Assembly (NCBI GenBank): GCA_002205965.3
Contig: NADL03000127.1
Location: 124,001-188,000, forward strand
From: Kappaphycus alvarezii
Taxonomy: Eukaryota > Rhodophyta > Florideophyceae > Gigartinales > Solieriaceae
Length of the DNA: 64,000 nt
Direction: 5' to 3'
The notes beneath the pieces were generated by a model. The model did no database searches. It was not told the origin of the DNA and saw only the letters and a program-made list of their open reading frames with translations. Of this stretch, positions 45,341 through 60,873 are shown piece after piece. The position numbers were made by a program, and so were the translations under genes. Each line of letters starts with the position of its first letter. Position 1 is the stretch's first letter.

Positions 45341-48300
45341 ATGAACAGAAATTTAAATATTTAGATTTACTTCTAAATTACCTAAAATTATGTGATCATT
45401 GGCTCTTTTTAGCTCTCATATAACGTGGATCTTATTTATATGTAACAAGTTGAGGATTTCTGAAAAGAATTAACACCCGAAACTAGTTTTCCTGTAAATA
45501 AGAAAATTCTGTATAATATCCGAGTTTTTTCAGGTCAACAGGAACGAACAAATTTTTTCTTATTCAACACCAATATATGGAGAAGGTGAAAATTTAAACA
45601 AAGGTTCATGCTGGAGAAAAATGAATTCTGAATATGAAAATAGATTAATAACTGAACAGCAGAAAGTCCAATGGAAACAATCCTTTGTTACATTTGTTCT
45701 TTATCCTGATATATGTACCTTTTCTTTTGTAATTCGCTCTCATTTTTTTTAATTTGTCTCTTATAAATATTTCTATGTCCTAAAGGTACAAGCGCTGAAA
45801 TATTTTAACAAGCAATGCAGACCGTTACCCTTCAGAATATGAAGAAGAAGGGAAATTCATAGTTAACTAACCGCATTATTTTCTTACAAGCTGACGGCAT
45901 TGTTTGGCAGACTGTGAATTTTTATCATTCACAAGGCATAAAACTAGAAAAGTGTCCCCATTTTTCGATCTCACCATAATTTTACGATAGTCGCTGATAT
46001 TTTTTCGAATAAAATATTTCCAATGAGAAGTAGTGGCGCATGTGATATTTTTAATTATATTGAAACATAAAAAGATTGTGTTCGTTTGCCTGCTTATTCA
46101 TTATGGAAATTTCTCTGGAAGGACGATGAAATTATTTTACTCAATAATAGTGCTTCCTTGAAATTGCACGGGAGACTATAAATACGGTAGTCAAATCTTA
46201 TCATTTCCTGCTTTTCGACTAATGTTCGCCCTTGTACACCACTGATGTATTCATCTATTATTTAAATTACACAACTGTCATACAAAAATACTAAAATCTC
46301 TTGTGGAGACGCCTCAGCTAATACTCCATTACAATATTTAGTAAATTTGGTTTAATTGACTTTATAAGACTTCGTATAGATTGGCACGCAGAAAAAATTT
46401 TGCAATTATTCTCATGCATTGGCTTCAAGTAGTCTCCAAGAAGAAAAAAGAGATTGCTTTCTAACATGGTACATTTTTGTGATTCTTCAGTTTATTTTTT
46501 GTAAAATTTATATGAATAGCCAACAGAATATTGCATATTTAGCCATAGAAAGAGATAGAACATTTTGCATGGAAATTTTCAACAAAACCCAAGAAGGAAA
46601 GTTATAAATTAAAGATGTCATTAAAAAAAGTAAAATAAACTGTAAAAGGCGAGAACAAAAAAAATCATCTTACAGAATTAACTACGCAGACTATATACCA
46701 ACCTCATAAAATGAGAAATTGTAACGAAAACTGAGAAAGTAGTCAAATATATTTTATTTGAAGCAAATATGAGACTTAATTAATACAAATAATTTCTTCC
46801 TTTATAGAATCAAGTATATGTTATGCCGGGTTTGAGATCCATAAGTATTTCTTATCGCCTCAGCTAGGTTACATAAAGAATGAAGGCGCAATAAAGGCTT
46901 CCCAAATATATTTCACGTACAGCTTATTAGAGAACCAGAGTTTGAATTTTTGTGTGGTCGGTGGTAATCTCGCACTATGGATACGACCCATTGGCCTTCA
47001 GTAAGTTCTAATTTTTACTGAATTTTTCCGGCTAGAGGACTCCAAAAAATATCTCTGTAGACTTTCTGAGTTCTTTTCTCGTGTTTCTCTGCCAATTTGA
47101 TTAAACTTGAGTGCTATACCTAAAAAGCTCTCAATTTGTTCTCAGTAAAACGTTTACCAAAATTTATATATCCCTTCAATGCATAGTTCACGCTATACGA
47201 ATTGTTTTATGTTTTTATATACCATTATAGCTTCCTTTAGTCTCCTATACTTCCTCATGGTTTTCTATTGTTTCATTGAGAACACCCTCCTCTCAGCTCT
47301 ACTAATGCTCTTCTTTCTATTTGCGACTACTGGAACTATGTGTCTCTATGCCAGAGCTCTCTGGAAAGCCTTTCAAACCAATTATTTTTTCTCAATAGCC
47401 TTTGCTGGAACATTTTGAAAGTCAACAGGCTAGAGCAAGTATCAGTACATTGAATTTACCAGGTATTGGTACAACATAAATCGAAATTAGGGTTTCTCTG
47501 GAATTTAATAGTGTATCCGAGGATTTGTAGAGCATCTTCTGATGTCATTTTTAATAAAATTGCAGAAAAAGAATTTTCTGTCTCCTATGACCCAATTACC
47601 CAATTGAATTTCTAAAGATTAATGACATTTATCTCGTAATTGAAGGAAATTAGTTTTTGACGTGGTCAGCTTTTGCGCCGCCATATTTATCGAATTCCTC
47701 CAATTTAGGAGCCTGTACAGTTAGGATTACATTCTAGGGGTAGGTATTAGATGCCAACCATAAACATATTTGACATATCAGCACAGAATACCGCCGCCTG
47801 CTACAAGACACGACCACTTAAGTATTTTACTTTGGAATTCCGAAGAAATACGGTTGAAAGTAAATACAACAAGGACTAAAATACAGAATGAAAAGCATTA
47901 AGCGATAATCTGTTGGAATAATATTCTGTTCAAGAAGCAGCAGCGAGTAGAACAGTGGATGCAGCATCTGACTGCGATGTAAATTCAACTTAGAATTTTT
48001 AATTCTGCAGCTTGTTATGATTTAGGGGAACTTTTCCAAAGTTCGAATTACGAAGAGATTAATAAACAGCACTAAGACCCATAAGATGTACCATGAAGAA
48101 ATGTAGTCGAAAAAATGAGTCTTTTATGTGGTCGTTGAGAATATATGTAGAAAAGGAATCCGTAGCAAGCAAGAGATTTTTCATATATACCTCAGCATAT
48201 AAAGAGGTATGTGCTGACAAGTTCTGATATCTACTATTTGTTTTGGCAAAACATTCTCTGCAATTTACATGATTTTTTTGTTTATTACTTATTTTTTCTA

Positions 48301-51300
48301 ATTAAAATAAGGTTTTTCGGCTTCTCAAATTATTCTCTCTTAAAGGGAGGAGCGCATTTAAGACATATAATCTCCAAACCATATAAAAGAAATGTTAAAT
48401 CATAAGGTATGCGATCAATGTGAGCAGTAGTAACTTTCAAGAATAAGGTACTGTGATTTCTTAGGGCAATTTGCGCTCAAAGCTTCAGTTATTACGAGAA
48501 ATTGTCGTGTTCTTGAAAAACTAAGTCTAATTTGGGTTCAATTTTAGAAACAAAAAACTCAAAATTACACATAGAACCAAAGAGATTATAGGTACACATA
48601 AAACTGATAAATTTGTTTAAAAAATAGCAGATAATCTAAAATGGCTCTGAAATAGTCAGCCAGGAACGTAATTTCCTCTAGATGAGGATATATTGGAATT
48701 TATGAAGAGGCAGAAGTTTTAAGCAGTCTTTGTTACTCCAAGGAGAACATTCATGCACCATTTCACTCAATTCTTTGCTTAAAAACACTATTTTCTCTCA
48801 AAATGTATCGCAGAGCTCATTATTTATCGATTTTGGTCCTTACCGAGAAGAAAATTATCGAAATACTAAAATCGAGTGCTCAAATAATAACTATAAAAAT
48901 CATTTTACTAATCTCTCCATTGATGCAAAGTGAAAATAAGAAGGTGTGCAACGTTTTTCTAATCTTAAGTATGAATTTTGAACTAGATTACTAATAAGAG
49001 CAATTCAGGCCGAAAATTTAGAAATACGTTCTCTTGAAACTTGTTTCATTACTCGTAACATTTTTTTGTTTCCAACTCCATTTTAGTTTATATATCGCAA
49101 CTTCACCAGTTAACAGTTTTCTAATTGTCGAAGAAAGAGAATTTTATCATTCTGAAATATGAAATGGAAAATGGTTGCAGAAAACATGACAAAAAGTTTT
49201 CTTCCTTGACACTCGAGGGAATTTTTTTACCATAAATAACTAGTTTCCATCTCTTTTTTTGTTACCTGATTGCAGGACACTCTATACCTACCTTACTCGA
49301 GACGGAAATTGTCCATTTCGACGAGAAAAAAGTCCAAAACATAAATTGATAGGTAAGAATATGTTAATTTTGTTAGATTAGAAGATAGTATAAGCAAGCA
49401 AGACGTGAACGAAGAAATTGACCAGAATAAAAAATGTTGATTAAGAAGGTATTTATGTTCTACTCCACTCTTTCATAATTCAAATCTGAAATAAATACAG
49501 AAATACTTGAATGCTAAAATTCCAATATTGAAATATATTTAAGAATTAGTCTTAAGCCACGAACAGAAAGTAAGACAAAATCTACGGGGATGAAATATTC
49601 AGTCCAATTCGAATGTGCCACGAATAAGCAAGGTTTGGTTTTTCTATTCAAGCGCTTGTACAGAAAAACAAAAACTTTAGCACTGATCAACCTCATCTGT
49701 TTTCCATGCAGAAATAGCGAAAGGACGATACATTTTGAATTAATTTGAACACTTCTAATACTAACAAACTATCTCTGTAGTTTTTTATAAGTCGAAGACA
49801 TTGTCACTGGATCGGTGAGAATAGTAAGGCTCGATATTAATGCTAAATTTTTAGCAAAAAATATTTGTCAAATCCCTGAAAATTGCTCCATTTCCTTTTT
49901 GCCATTTTGAAATATTCGCAATATAATATACTTCTATTTATCACATTTTCTTAGAATGAGATGCAGATAAAACTCTTCGAGAAAGACATCATTTTTTTAA
50001 AAATCAAGCTGGTACGTTACTGAATTTTATAAAATTAATAGAAGTAAGTCATTATTATGTAATAGACTAAACGAAAATTATTTATTCACTACTTGAATTA
50101 TTTAATATCATGAATCTAGTTCACGATAAAGAATTGGTTAAAGGTTCTAACTAGTTAAAATTTTTTCTCTTCATGATTGCATGAATTAGAAATTACGAAA
50201 CTCGGCATTTGCGGAGCACAGACTACTGTTCGACTGCAAAATATAATAGCAAGGAAATTTATGAGGTTTACGAGAACTTTTTTTTGTATTCACTTTTCTG
50301 ATACTTCTTAATATCTTTTTCACAAGGGGCCCAAGAATCAATCTTTTGATTTATAGACCCCAGGGAAGGCTAGAGGTCAAAAGTTAAAAGAATTGTAAAA
50401 GCTGGTGTCTACAGTAGTTCACGTATCGAAAAAATCGCCGTCTCATCGTTCCAACTACCTGCTTTAAATTAATGCAGGATTGCTAGCACAACTTTATGTA
50501 TACGGGTGTTTCAATAAATGAATGAGAATATTATTGTATTTGTAAAATCCTGATATTCATCATATTTCCAGGAAATAATGGGTACATGTATCTCAACGAA
50601 AATTGAACATGTTCTAGAATTCATATTTCAATTCATTGTAAAAAATTATCTTTTTACAAAAGTCGAATCACAACGCAATTTACATGTTGGAATGAGATTA
50701 ATGACTATTTATTTGGATACTATACATCAATTTTAATGCTTTTCATCTAAAGCATGAGTTACTCAAGCATCATAAAGCCTTCTAAAAAAACATTTTTATA
50801 CCATTCTTTTTATTTACTCATAACTAAGTGACAGGACGACACTAGATCACTTTTAGCATATTCGTTGTTTAATGAGAAAGGCTAGTGAAAGTTTTCGAAC
50901 TTACGGAAGATATAAATTCACGATTAATGTTTCTTTCAGACATTGAAGTTGATTTGCACTTGAATTTTATATAAAGAATAAATTTGAAGCTTAGAATATT
51001 ATCATTCATTAGATCTACTATTTTTACAGTTCAAATTAGCAATTCTGCCGGTAGTTCGATTAAAATGAAAATTTGGAACTTTTGTAGGATATATCACATA
51101 AAGTTGGATACTATTTTCGCTCTGAATACTATTTTCAGAAAACAGGTAGAAAAAAGTATTAAAAAAATTTCTACGCTCTACTAATAACAGATTCTGAAGA
51201 ATTTATCAGATAGAAAATATTTTAATTTCGAAAAAAATGATAAATTCGCCTTTCTGAAAATTATGCTACACCTCCCGATGAAGAAACATGTAAGAAATTA

Positions 51301-52249
51301 AGAATTTTATAAAAAAAGACACAGTAGTTTTTCTATTTTCACTTGACTTGTCAATTATTGCTGTCAAAAAATAATAACTGTCTCCTCTTTAAGTTCACAC
51401 CAGAGGTAGTATATGTGATTTCCCCTGTAGTTATATTTATTTTGAATTCTGATTGCATTAATTCGTCTGATCTAGTTTTTTCTAAGAGTAAATCGTTAAA
51501 AAAGAATTAAATTCTATATCCGAAACGATTGGAGTTGCTTTACATATTTCAAAAATTGTGCTGTAAATTTTCAACCCCTTTACAATTTGGACTCATGGCC
51601 ATGGCAAAAGCTTTGCAAAAAAATTAGTATTGCTTTTGGGCTAAATATTTTCTTTTTTGTACTTCTGTTATCAGCGGTAATTAGTATATTTCAGAGTTTG
51701 TCGGGATAAAATCATAAAAAGTTTCGGTAATATGATTCTTTTATCGAAAGTTTTATTTTCTATCAATACTTTCCGTGCTATCTTTCCGTTTATATATTAT
51801 TTGTACAAGTTTTGAAATAACTGAAAGCACTTGAATTCTATTCGAGAAAATGAAATACATCGAATTTCTTTCATGAAAATACATATCGCAATTATATATT
51901 GCCGCGAGCTATTTAAAATATTATGAAGGTTTCAAAATTTAACTCTATCAAAAATATTTCAGTTTCAAACAATTTATGGTTTTTTCCCGTATTCTTTTCT
52001 TGGTTCATTAAAATTAATTTTCTCTATGAGATAAAATTTGATTAATTGATTATATTATACAAAGTAATAACTATTTATGAGAAGCGATTTAGTCTTTATC
52101 ACTTTCCAAATGCGAAACAAAAGCATGATATTGGAAAAATTTGAAATCTATTGAAATCTATGATCGCGTTCTGGAAAGCAGCTAATTCATATCCAGTTTC
52201 TGACTTCTTATATTCTCATTTTTCTGTTTCATTTTTGTTCAAGAGGTGA
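45341..52249. other. AT-rich stretch, no gene seen
   Basis: About 6.9 kb with frequent stops on both strands. The longest open frame is 79 codons (47179-47418; hydrophobic and Phe/Tyr-rich, as expected from AT-rich sequence). No transposon ends, simple-sequence arrays or conserved motifs were recognised. It may include the upstream region of the copy B gene. Confidence 0.45.
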
Positions 52250-52307
52250 GAACTAAGTACAAGCGACAATTAATCCAAAACGTTCTCCTACCAATAACGT
52301 TCTTTAT

Positions 52308-54261
52308 ATGAACTTCCTCCTTGACCCTGTCGGATTTCTCGCAGACCTAATTGCTATACGTAATGCTTTTGGTATTTATAATCCGGCCCAACGAGAACAA
52401 GCTGCTAAGATACAAGGAGCTATTGAAGCTAACCAAATTGCAATTAAGTCTCTCTCTGAAGATGTTAAGACCAGTGAAGCAGAAATAAAAAAATATTATA
52501 CTTACAACTAGCATTATTGAAATTCGTTCCCGTATAGGAAAAGAGACTGTATTTGATTCCGATAAAATTGAACTTCTACTTCGACTACTTATATTAATGA
52601 AGTCGAAGTCGCCTAATGTTGTGTTTGCGGTCGTTGTAAAATTCAAATACAAATTTAATAATCAGTTTGGAACCATTGTCTTCTCAGGTACAACTGACTG
52701 TGCTGTGGAAGAGCTCTTTTATAAAGTGGATAGATTTTTCCGTGGTCTAAGGAAGGTGGGATTTGAGAAGACAACTTTTATAGATGTCAGAGTAAGAGGA
52801 AGGGTGAAAATGGAAGCAGAAAATTTCTGCACTGCCTCCCTATCAGTAATCGCTGCAAATATATGTGGACTATCCAGCACTGTTGAGATAACTTGTGCCT
52901 TGGAATGCAATATTGAGCCACTTGGAGATCGAACTTTTGTTCTGCTGAGATCAGAAAATATTGAAGCTAGTCAATCCTCATATCCAGCACTTTCTCGTGT
53001 TTTTCTCATTGGGAAAACGCGTGCAGGAAAGTCTATACTGGGTAATGCCTTAATGCATGATAATTTTTTTTAGGTATCTCAACGAATGACAGGAAAAATG
53101 CGTATCGAGCGTGGTGAGCGACTTGATACCATCGATCGTGGAATTGGAGAAAAAATATTTCTAACAGAGATTTATGACACTTCTGGATTGAATGACAAGG
53201 ATGGGCTTGATTTATACTACCAATTAGCCATTGAAGACCATATAGTTTTATTGCAAAGGGCGAGCGCTATAATTATGACCGTAGATGCCGATTCAGGTAT
53301 CACTAGCGTCGACCATTTGTCACTTGAACTATACAAAAAGCTTTTCGGTGATGGACTTTTCTCAATGCTAATTGTTGTGCTTACGATAAAAACTTCTGCT
53401 GATTTAAGCGAGCTTCGAATTTTAAAAGAGTATAATTGGCCTACAATATCCCTATGGGATAGTCAAATTTGCAAGGATCAGGTATATTGCGTAAGTTTAG
53501 AAGACTTAAGAACGGGTAAGAATACACCTTCACATCAAACTGTTGAAATCATTTCGTCAAAATGCCGCCAAATGAAGCTCAAAGTTATGGATTCTCTCAA
53601 AGAAAAGTATCGGAAAATACGAATTGCTATGATAGAGAAGGTTTCCACTGTTGATCGAGACATTCAACGGCTTACAAATGACGGTTGGATGCTATTTGAA
53701 TCATTGGCAGAGCAGTATGAAGAAAGTCCATACGTCAAAATGACATCAAACAAAGACGCTTTAAGCACATCGAACGGGTTTATAATGAAGACAAGGGCTC
53801 CGGTTAGAAGTTTGACGACAATAGCAACGTTGGGACTAGTGAGTACAATTAAGAAAACTTCAATTACTGTTCAATGCGACGGACAGAAAGCAGCACAAAC
53901 ATGGGGAGAGTTCGTTCATCTTAATCGTGATAAAAGGCATAACTCCGACCTTATGTGGATTTTCCAAGATTTGTTAACTAAATATGGACTGGATGTACTT
54001 GTCAAGAATCAGGGCGTATTAAGAATCGGCACATTAATAGTTAAGCCTTACAGAATTATAGTATTTGATCCAGTCACCATTACACATGTCGGACTGAGTC
54101 ACCATCTTCACAAAATTGTTGATGAAAATGACGAGGATCTTAGACCGGAACTTATTAAAGAATTGATGCATGAACCAATGGGTGAAGTTGTTCGAAAACC
54201 ACCCTTCCGAAGATCTCTCAACTCATTATGGAGAAAACGTTCTAGTACGATATCCAAGTAA
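52308..54261 (+). pseudogene. AIG1-like GTPase, broken copy B
   Basis: Second copy of the gene at 33-1979, co-linear from the shared MNFLLDPVGFLAD start to the shared basic C-terminus. It is broken twice by eye. An extra A in the A-run at about 52487-52493 shifts the frame after residue ~61, and a CAG to TAG change gives a stop at 53071-53073 just after the P-loop. Both halves otherwise remain open (52597-53073 and 53086-54261). It also carries a 6 bp in-frame insertion near 52640. The P-loop is preserved and more canonical (GKTRAGKS), while DTPG has become DTSG. The TAG is preceded by a T-run, so it could mimic a 3' splice site, but I see no matching intron. Most likely a recently silenced paralogue. 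A truncated product starting at an internal ATG cannot be excluded. Confidence 0.8.
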
Positions 54262-57200
54262 AATCGTTTTCATAACTTTAGAGAATATTTCATAATTTTG
54301 AAGAAGTGGCAAGGATGGAATGGCACAGAAAAAGTATTTTCAAGTCAAATAATTATTATAATCCATAATTTTTTGAGATCTCTAGTTTTCTATAGAGAAT
54401 TTTAGTGAGATTGCAATTAAGAGTTAATCATATTTCAATCCATATTTTGAAATTCTCTACAATAATCATCAAATTAAAAAAATACTACTCAATTAAAATA
54501 TTCGGGAAAATTTCACTGCGTAAAATAAGTTATCACCAAGACCATTTCATGAAACAGTGTAAGAGTTTGTCATTTTTGATGCATGTAGAGACCAAGAAAG
54601 GAATATTTTAAAGTATGAATGAATTTTATTTAAACATCGAAATAGTAGTATTTAGTTGAGTTCTCCATTTTCCAATTTTAGTGCTTCGTATTTTCTTGGA
54701 GAGAATCAGGCTATTGCTTATATTTTTCTAAGTTGTAAGAAATATAAGTATATCATCTCGAATTGTAAAAGTAAATTTAAATCGATATGGAAATCGCCAT
54801 TTATTTTTTAATTTTTTCTCTAATTAATAATTTTTACATTTTTTAATACCAAAAAAATTATTTTAGATGTTTTTTCAAAATTTTTAATTGAAATAGAAAT
54901 CCAATTTTTTTAAAAAGCTTTACTAACTTTTCGTTAGTTTGAATACGTGAGCCAATGAACCATTTCTGAAACTAAGTTGTTTAATAATCAGGTACAAAAT
55001 GAGTTAATGACCATTTTTTGGAACAAATTAAGGCTAAATGTCAATGAAATATGATTGAAAATCTTGATGTTTATATTAAACAAGTTGATCTAATGAATGA
55101 ATTTACAAGGATGGAATATTTACTTTTAGTCGGATGATAAATATTTTTTGGAATTAGAAAGCTGACATGTTGGTTATCGATGGCTGTAGCTGTATGATGG
55201 ATGAGAATTTGGTGGAGGATGTTAGCATTTAAGAGCCATATAACAGATTAAGATTTCCACATTTGGAGGCAGAAGCCATGTTAAGAACTACTTTGGTAGG
55301 TTTCTTTCACCCATCTTGTTCATTATATTACATTAAATTGATTACGAAACTCGCCCTTTAGAATGTCTTCATGGTTCCCTTTCTTATATTCAGACAATTT
55401 TTGAAATTTGTATAGATTTGAAAATATTACAGTACGCATGCGTATTTGGTAAATTTGAGAAGACCAGACTTGTGCTTCTGTATTTCAGGACTTGAATTTA
55501 GACCTTTTAATGTTGAAATTTTGGTTTTAGATACATTTTCATAGTATACTTGGCACTGGCTATATAGTTTATACGCTGCTAGTTAAACCGAAATTTATTT
55601 TTCAATTTTAGTAAATATAATTTTTGTAGGTTTCGAGACACCGAAATCCGTTAAGGTAAAGAATTTATATTTAAAAATAGATTTGAAGCTCCAAATATAA
55701 GCTAACCGGATTTTATTACAAAATCGCTACCCAATACAGAGAACGGGGGAAACTATCCTAAAATCTGTAAGCATCAGTGTAAAAGGTTATTTTTTTCACT
55801 GATTTTTACTGAACCAGCTCAAGTTATTGCATCAAAAGAAGAAGATATATAATTCTTTCATGAAACCTTGACCACTCTTATTTTTCAATCTACTAAAATG
55901 CTCTGAATCAACATTTTGGGTTCTGTAGCTACTATAAAAATTGGCGCTTCTTTTTAATCTTTTCCTCGTTTCGATGCTTCACGAAAAATACTATAGCTAA
56001 ACTACTTAAATTAATTTAATTTATCGTAAACTATATAAACTGCTTTTCGGTTTACAATCTCATCCATAGAAAATGATATAATATCATAATAACTACGGTG
56101 GATCAAATAAAAATAAAAAAGCTGTTTTTTTGATAAAATTATAACTTTTTCGGTACTGGTCTTATGAAATTCACGAAACGAAAAACTGTCAAGGATGCTA
56201 AGAAAATGTATTTTCTTGCAACTGTATAATTTCAAAAGCACACTTTCTCTATACTTCTTTTGATTTATAATTCATCCTAAACTGACCTTAACTGAAAAAC
56301 GTTTTTTGAGTGTGCACGTAGAAATTCCAATTTGTAAAATATTCAATAAAGGCGCTCTTGGTGAGAATAAGTTGGTCAGGATAAGTTCCAGAACTCCTGA
56401 TCTGACGAACGGTCCTTATTTTTTGAACGATACAATAATTTCATCCATTGAGATGCCTTTTATTTAGTGTAGAAAAAGTATTATCTCAGCATATCGAGAA
56501 ACCTTTTTGGGTAAAATAACTTTTATAGTAAGAGTTCTTGACCTTAGGCCCTTCAATTTTTTCTGTTAATTGGCTGAAGAGAATGTATTTCGGACAAAGA
56601 TAGTATAATAATAAAATTTTTTACTTAAAAAGCCTATTATATCTATCAAAATTCATTTCGCGACGTTTTTACTGTTCATCAATAGCAGAAAACACATTAA
56701 CATGCGAAAATGTGTGGAAATCATCGTAAATTCGCTCTTATCCAAATTGAATACTGTAAAATAAAATAACTGTCATTTAGGATGGATCTCGAAAGTCCGA
56801 GATTTTCTTTTACTCTTGGATAGTTTGTAAGTGTAGGCATCATTGGATGCTCGAGCTGTTCCATTTCAGATATTAGACTCTTTAAATTTGCTTTTTATTT
56901 ATAAGTAAACATATTATAAGCAATTGCTAACGCAAAAGATTATATGAATTTCTTCTACATTTCAAGGAGAATGATAATTGATGACAGACCTTGTGACATA
57001 ATGGATACTGAAATAGTTCGGAAACATGAGAAGTTGAATAGTTTCTACAATAGGTACTTTGAAATACATATCATATTTTTATTAGGAACTATTTTACTTA
57101 AAATTTTAATCAGTTGGTCTTATTGTAAAAAAAGTGTTGTGTTTTCAGTGGTTCAAGCTATTTTCTTATATATTTGCTGTCGGAGTTAAGCAATCTTCCG

Positions 57201-60200
57201 CTTTATTTTATAAAGCTTAATTTTGAAGCACCAAAAAGCTCGATAAATTGAAATATCTCCTCATTTAACCGAAAAGGATAGCAATTTTCAATGTATTATT
57301 CATTCTAATAGCTGTGTAAAAATATATCCCTGCTGCAGTTATTTTTATTTCAAAGCGTCATTATATCATGTAACGCTTTTATATATCCAAAAATGATAAG
57401 GAATGCCGTGAATTGGATAATTTTAATTATATCATGTATCGTTGCTACGTATCAGAAAATGATAGCAATGTCTTCAATCCGATAACTGTAATGAAACAGA
57501 AAAAATGCTTTTTCGCTTAATCAATAACACTGTTGGATGCAAAACCTAAGTGCTATTTTTGTACGAGAAAGCACACTGAAATGACAAATTTTAGTGAAAA
57601 ATGTTTTCATCGATTAGTGCTCCTCATGGTAATAAACTGTACGAATATCTGACTCTTTCGAAACAGCTTTGAGATATTCTATTTTTCCTTACTTTTATAA
57701 TTAGAAATATGTTCCTTTGGTTAAGGAATTGTTTGTGTACAACCTACTCCCCGAAGCGTAATATTTAAGATAAATTATCTTGAACACATTGCAATATTAT
57801 GATACCAAAGCTATAATCAAAAATGATGATATTTATGGAATCAATTTGAGAGCTTTAAGAAACAACAAAGTACTTATTTATCCAGTTCAAATTTTTTTTA
57901 TTTTTGAATATTCCTTTTTCAGCATAAAAAGAAATATTAAATCTTTGTAGCTATTCTTATGTGTTTTGTTGGCTACTGCCCCTGGTCAGCTTTTTCACAG
58001 CGGGTAATCACAACATGTACAATGATTATTACTTTGTTAGATTTCAGTCACAATTATTTGTGATGGAAGCATTAAATGCCCCAGTATAGAGTTTTTTGGT
58101 ACTCAAGAATCGAAAATAACTCGGTAGCAGTCATTCTGTAAAATTTTTCGCCGAGATACAAAAAAATATAGATTTCGAAAGCTATCGCTTTTTTAGACCT
58201 GCCAATTCACACATACAATTTTCGTTTGTGATAATTCCAGAACTCTGCTGCAAGAATGAACTATTATTATGTATAGTAAACTTTTGGAAGAATCCAATGT
58301 GTAATGTGTTTCTAAATGATCTATTGCTAAGCAAAAAGAGAGATAGACTTAACTAATTCTTAGATTTCGATTCATTTTTTCCAAATATACCATCTGAATT
58401 AATTTAGTTGATTTCTAAATAAATTATATGAAAAAAATCATACAGGTCGCTTCCTTACCAAAAAGTCTCAAAATATTCGCAAACCAAATCTTGAGCGCAA
58501 TATCTCAAGAATATAATACTAAAAATTATTGAATTTAACTGCCTATAACGTTTTAGGAGAACTTTGGTCGGCTTCAATATAATCTGAAAGATACTTCAAG
58601 TACTAGAAGTCAACAATAATTCGACAGAAGGGAAAAATTTTTGAGCCTTCCATTTTAATTCTGAAACCATCTCATACGCGTTGAAAAATATACATTCCAA
58701 TCACTTTGAAAGTTTCAAATAGTGTTAAACGTGTTATTTTGTAATACTTATCATTTTCAAGACAATGCACTACATATTCGCACGTTTTCTTTCTGGAGAG
58801 AAATTTAGAAACTTGTATACAACTTAACTGTACTATACTTAATCTCCTCCTTTCAAGTGATAGAAAATATTAATAAATAAGACATTGACTCATGAGTCCA
58901 TTTATTTTAAGTCCTCCTTTTACCTTTGAGTAGGATCAAGCCAAGGGAGACCATTCAAAATTGTAATTAAGCGGTTCGAGTGAATACAGTTCAAAAATTT
59001 CAAATGATAAGATGAGGAAATAGAAGTGCCAAGTGGATTCAAGTAATTCATATGTTGATAGCCGAGAATATTTAATATGTTATTTCCGATCAAATCCTGT
59101 AACCGAGATAACTCTTGTATTTTACTGAGTTTTGCTTCCCTTCCAGTTCATCTATTGGAAATAAAATTTACTACGTGCCGTGTATCAGTCAATGTAACCG
59201 TCGTCGACAGTAAATTCACAAATTTGATAGAGAGATAAAACATCTTTCAGGACTGGCAATATTCTATGAAATTAATGTGAAGTCAATAGTCTATAAGTGT
59301 CTTTTTCGCAGTTTTGTCTTGAGTACATTACTATACATGCCCAGTTATGTTATGATTTTAATTTTTTAAAATGAAACAAAAATAGTCATATTGCAGCTTT
59401 TTAATCCTCCTTCTTAACTCTCTTCGCAAAAAATTCCAAAAGAAACGAAAAAGACTATCTTATCGCTAAAATAAGTCATCTGTAGGAATGTAATGCATCA
59501 TCAGATCTGATGTACCAGAAAACCTCGTCATTAATTGGGCACTTTATGCATTTCTAATATTAAACGAATATGTATTTGACATTTTGCATTGATAAGAATT
59601 TTAGGATAATAGTTTTTTCTAACTGGTGAGACTATTTATAAGGAGATAGATGAGAGTTTCTGCATAATTTCTTCTTTTGAGAGAATTAGACGGCTGTATT
59701 TGCACAAAATATACAAAAAAATCATCCACAATAAAAATGAAAATATAAATCAAATCATTTGCCCATGATGGGGAGGTATGGTAAAAATTGATTCCATATA
59801 CGCCATAATAGAAAATTGATTAAATATATTTAAACTCTCTGCGGCATGAATTGGCTTAACGAATTGTAAACTGATTGAGTGAATGATCGTTTACTGTTGG
59901 AAAACATATCTAAACAAGCTTTTCCCGCCTTTTTATCCACTAAGACACAAGCAGTGCTTTGATGAGTCTAATTAAGTATTTTTGCATCATTGGAGAATTC
60001 TCGTACGACAGTAACATCTTTCTGTGACTAAAGCTCAGAGTTAATTCCGTTAAGATTGTAAAGTAAAACGTTTAATAGTACTGCTGATTTAATTCCCAGC
60101 GGGCCATGAGAATGAGCCCGAAGTGTGTCTTACTCGGAAGTTTTACGTAAATGGTCTTAATTTTACACTGAATTGACACTTTCCTGTGAAAAAGGAGTGT

Positions 60201-60873
60201 CCAGAATATTATAGAGGTTTTAACTGCAATCTTATAATTAAACGTGCAACTAAATATTTTTGCATGGGCTACTCTCTAATCCTCTTAAAAAAATTGAAGA
60301 ACCAATGACACTCTCAGCCTGTATACACGATTTGAAATTTTGAATACCATAAAAAATAAATGGAGCGAAAATATTTCCAAACAATTTTCGAAAGCTCACT
60401 ATATGTTGCTTACAGGTTTTACAGCAACGTATATCCTATTAAATAAATCATATTTTACTATTAAATTACTTAAAATGACTTACTTATTCGTTTTATTATA
60501 TTATATTTTAGATCTTCAATAATTTTCGGGATACCTTAGATAGATTGAAGAATGACCAGCATAATAGCAAAAAAACCTAACAAAAATCCTTCTGAAACAG
60601 CTTTTTTTGTTAAAGATTCATGTTTACAGACACTATTGGTTACTAGTTAATACCATATATGGCCGAGATCCCATTTCATGAGCATATTTTGGACAAAAAT
60701 GTTTGACATGCTCAAATGAAGATATCACCCTTCTCTGCATACCAACCACAGACTGATCAAAAATAGGGGAGAATAACAAAAATTGGAGTTGATGATCCTT
60801 TCTTTCGTTTGTTTCGACTATTAAGATTTGTTATAGCTACCGAATAGAGTTTGAGGTTGCTTTCAATTACTCT
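54262..60873. other. Non-coding host DNA, copy B
   Basis: Co-linear with 1980-4603 plus 15581-20500 of copy A. Open frames such as 56944-57189 keep only short stretches of matching peptide with copy A (IDDRPCDI against IDDRVCDI), in step with plain DNA similarity. No gene called. Confidence 0.55.

Noticed and set aside
53060-53075. T-run plus TAG in copy B as a real 3' splice site removing the stop
   Set aside because: Copy A reads straight through the same place in frame, and no suitable donor was seen upstream.
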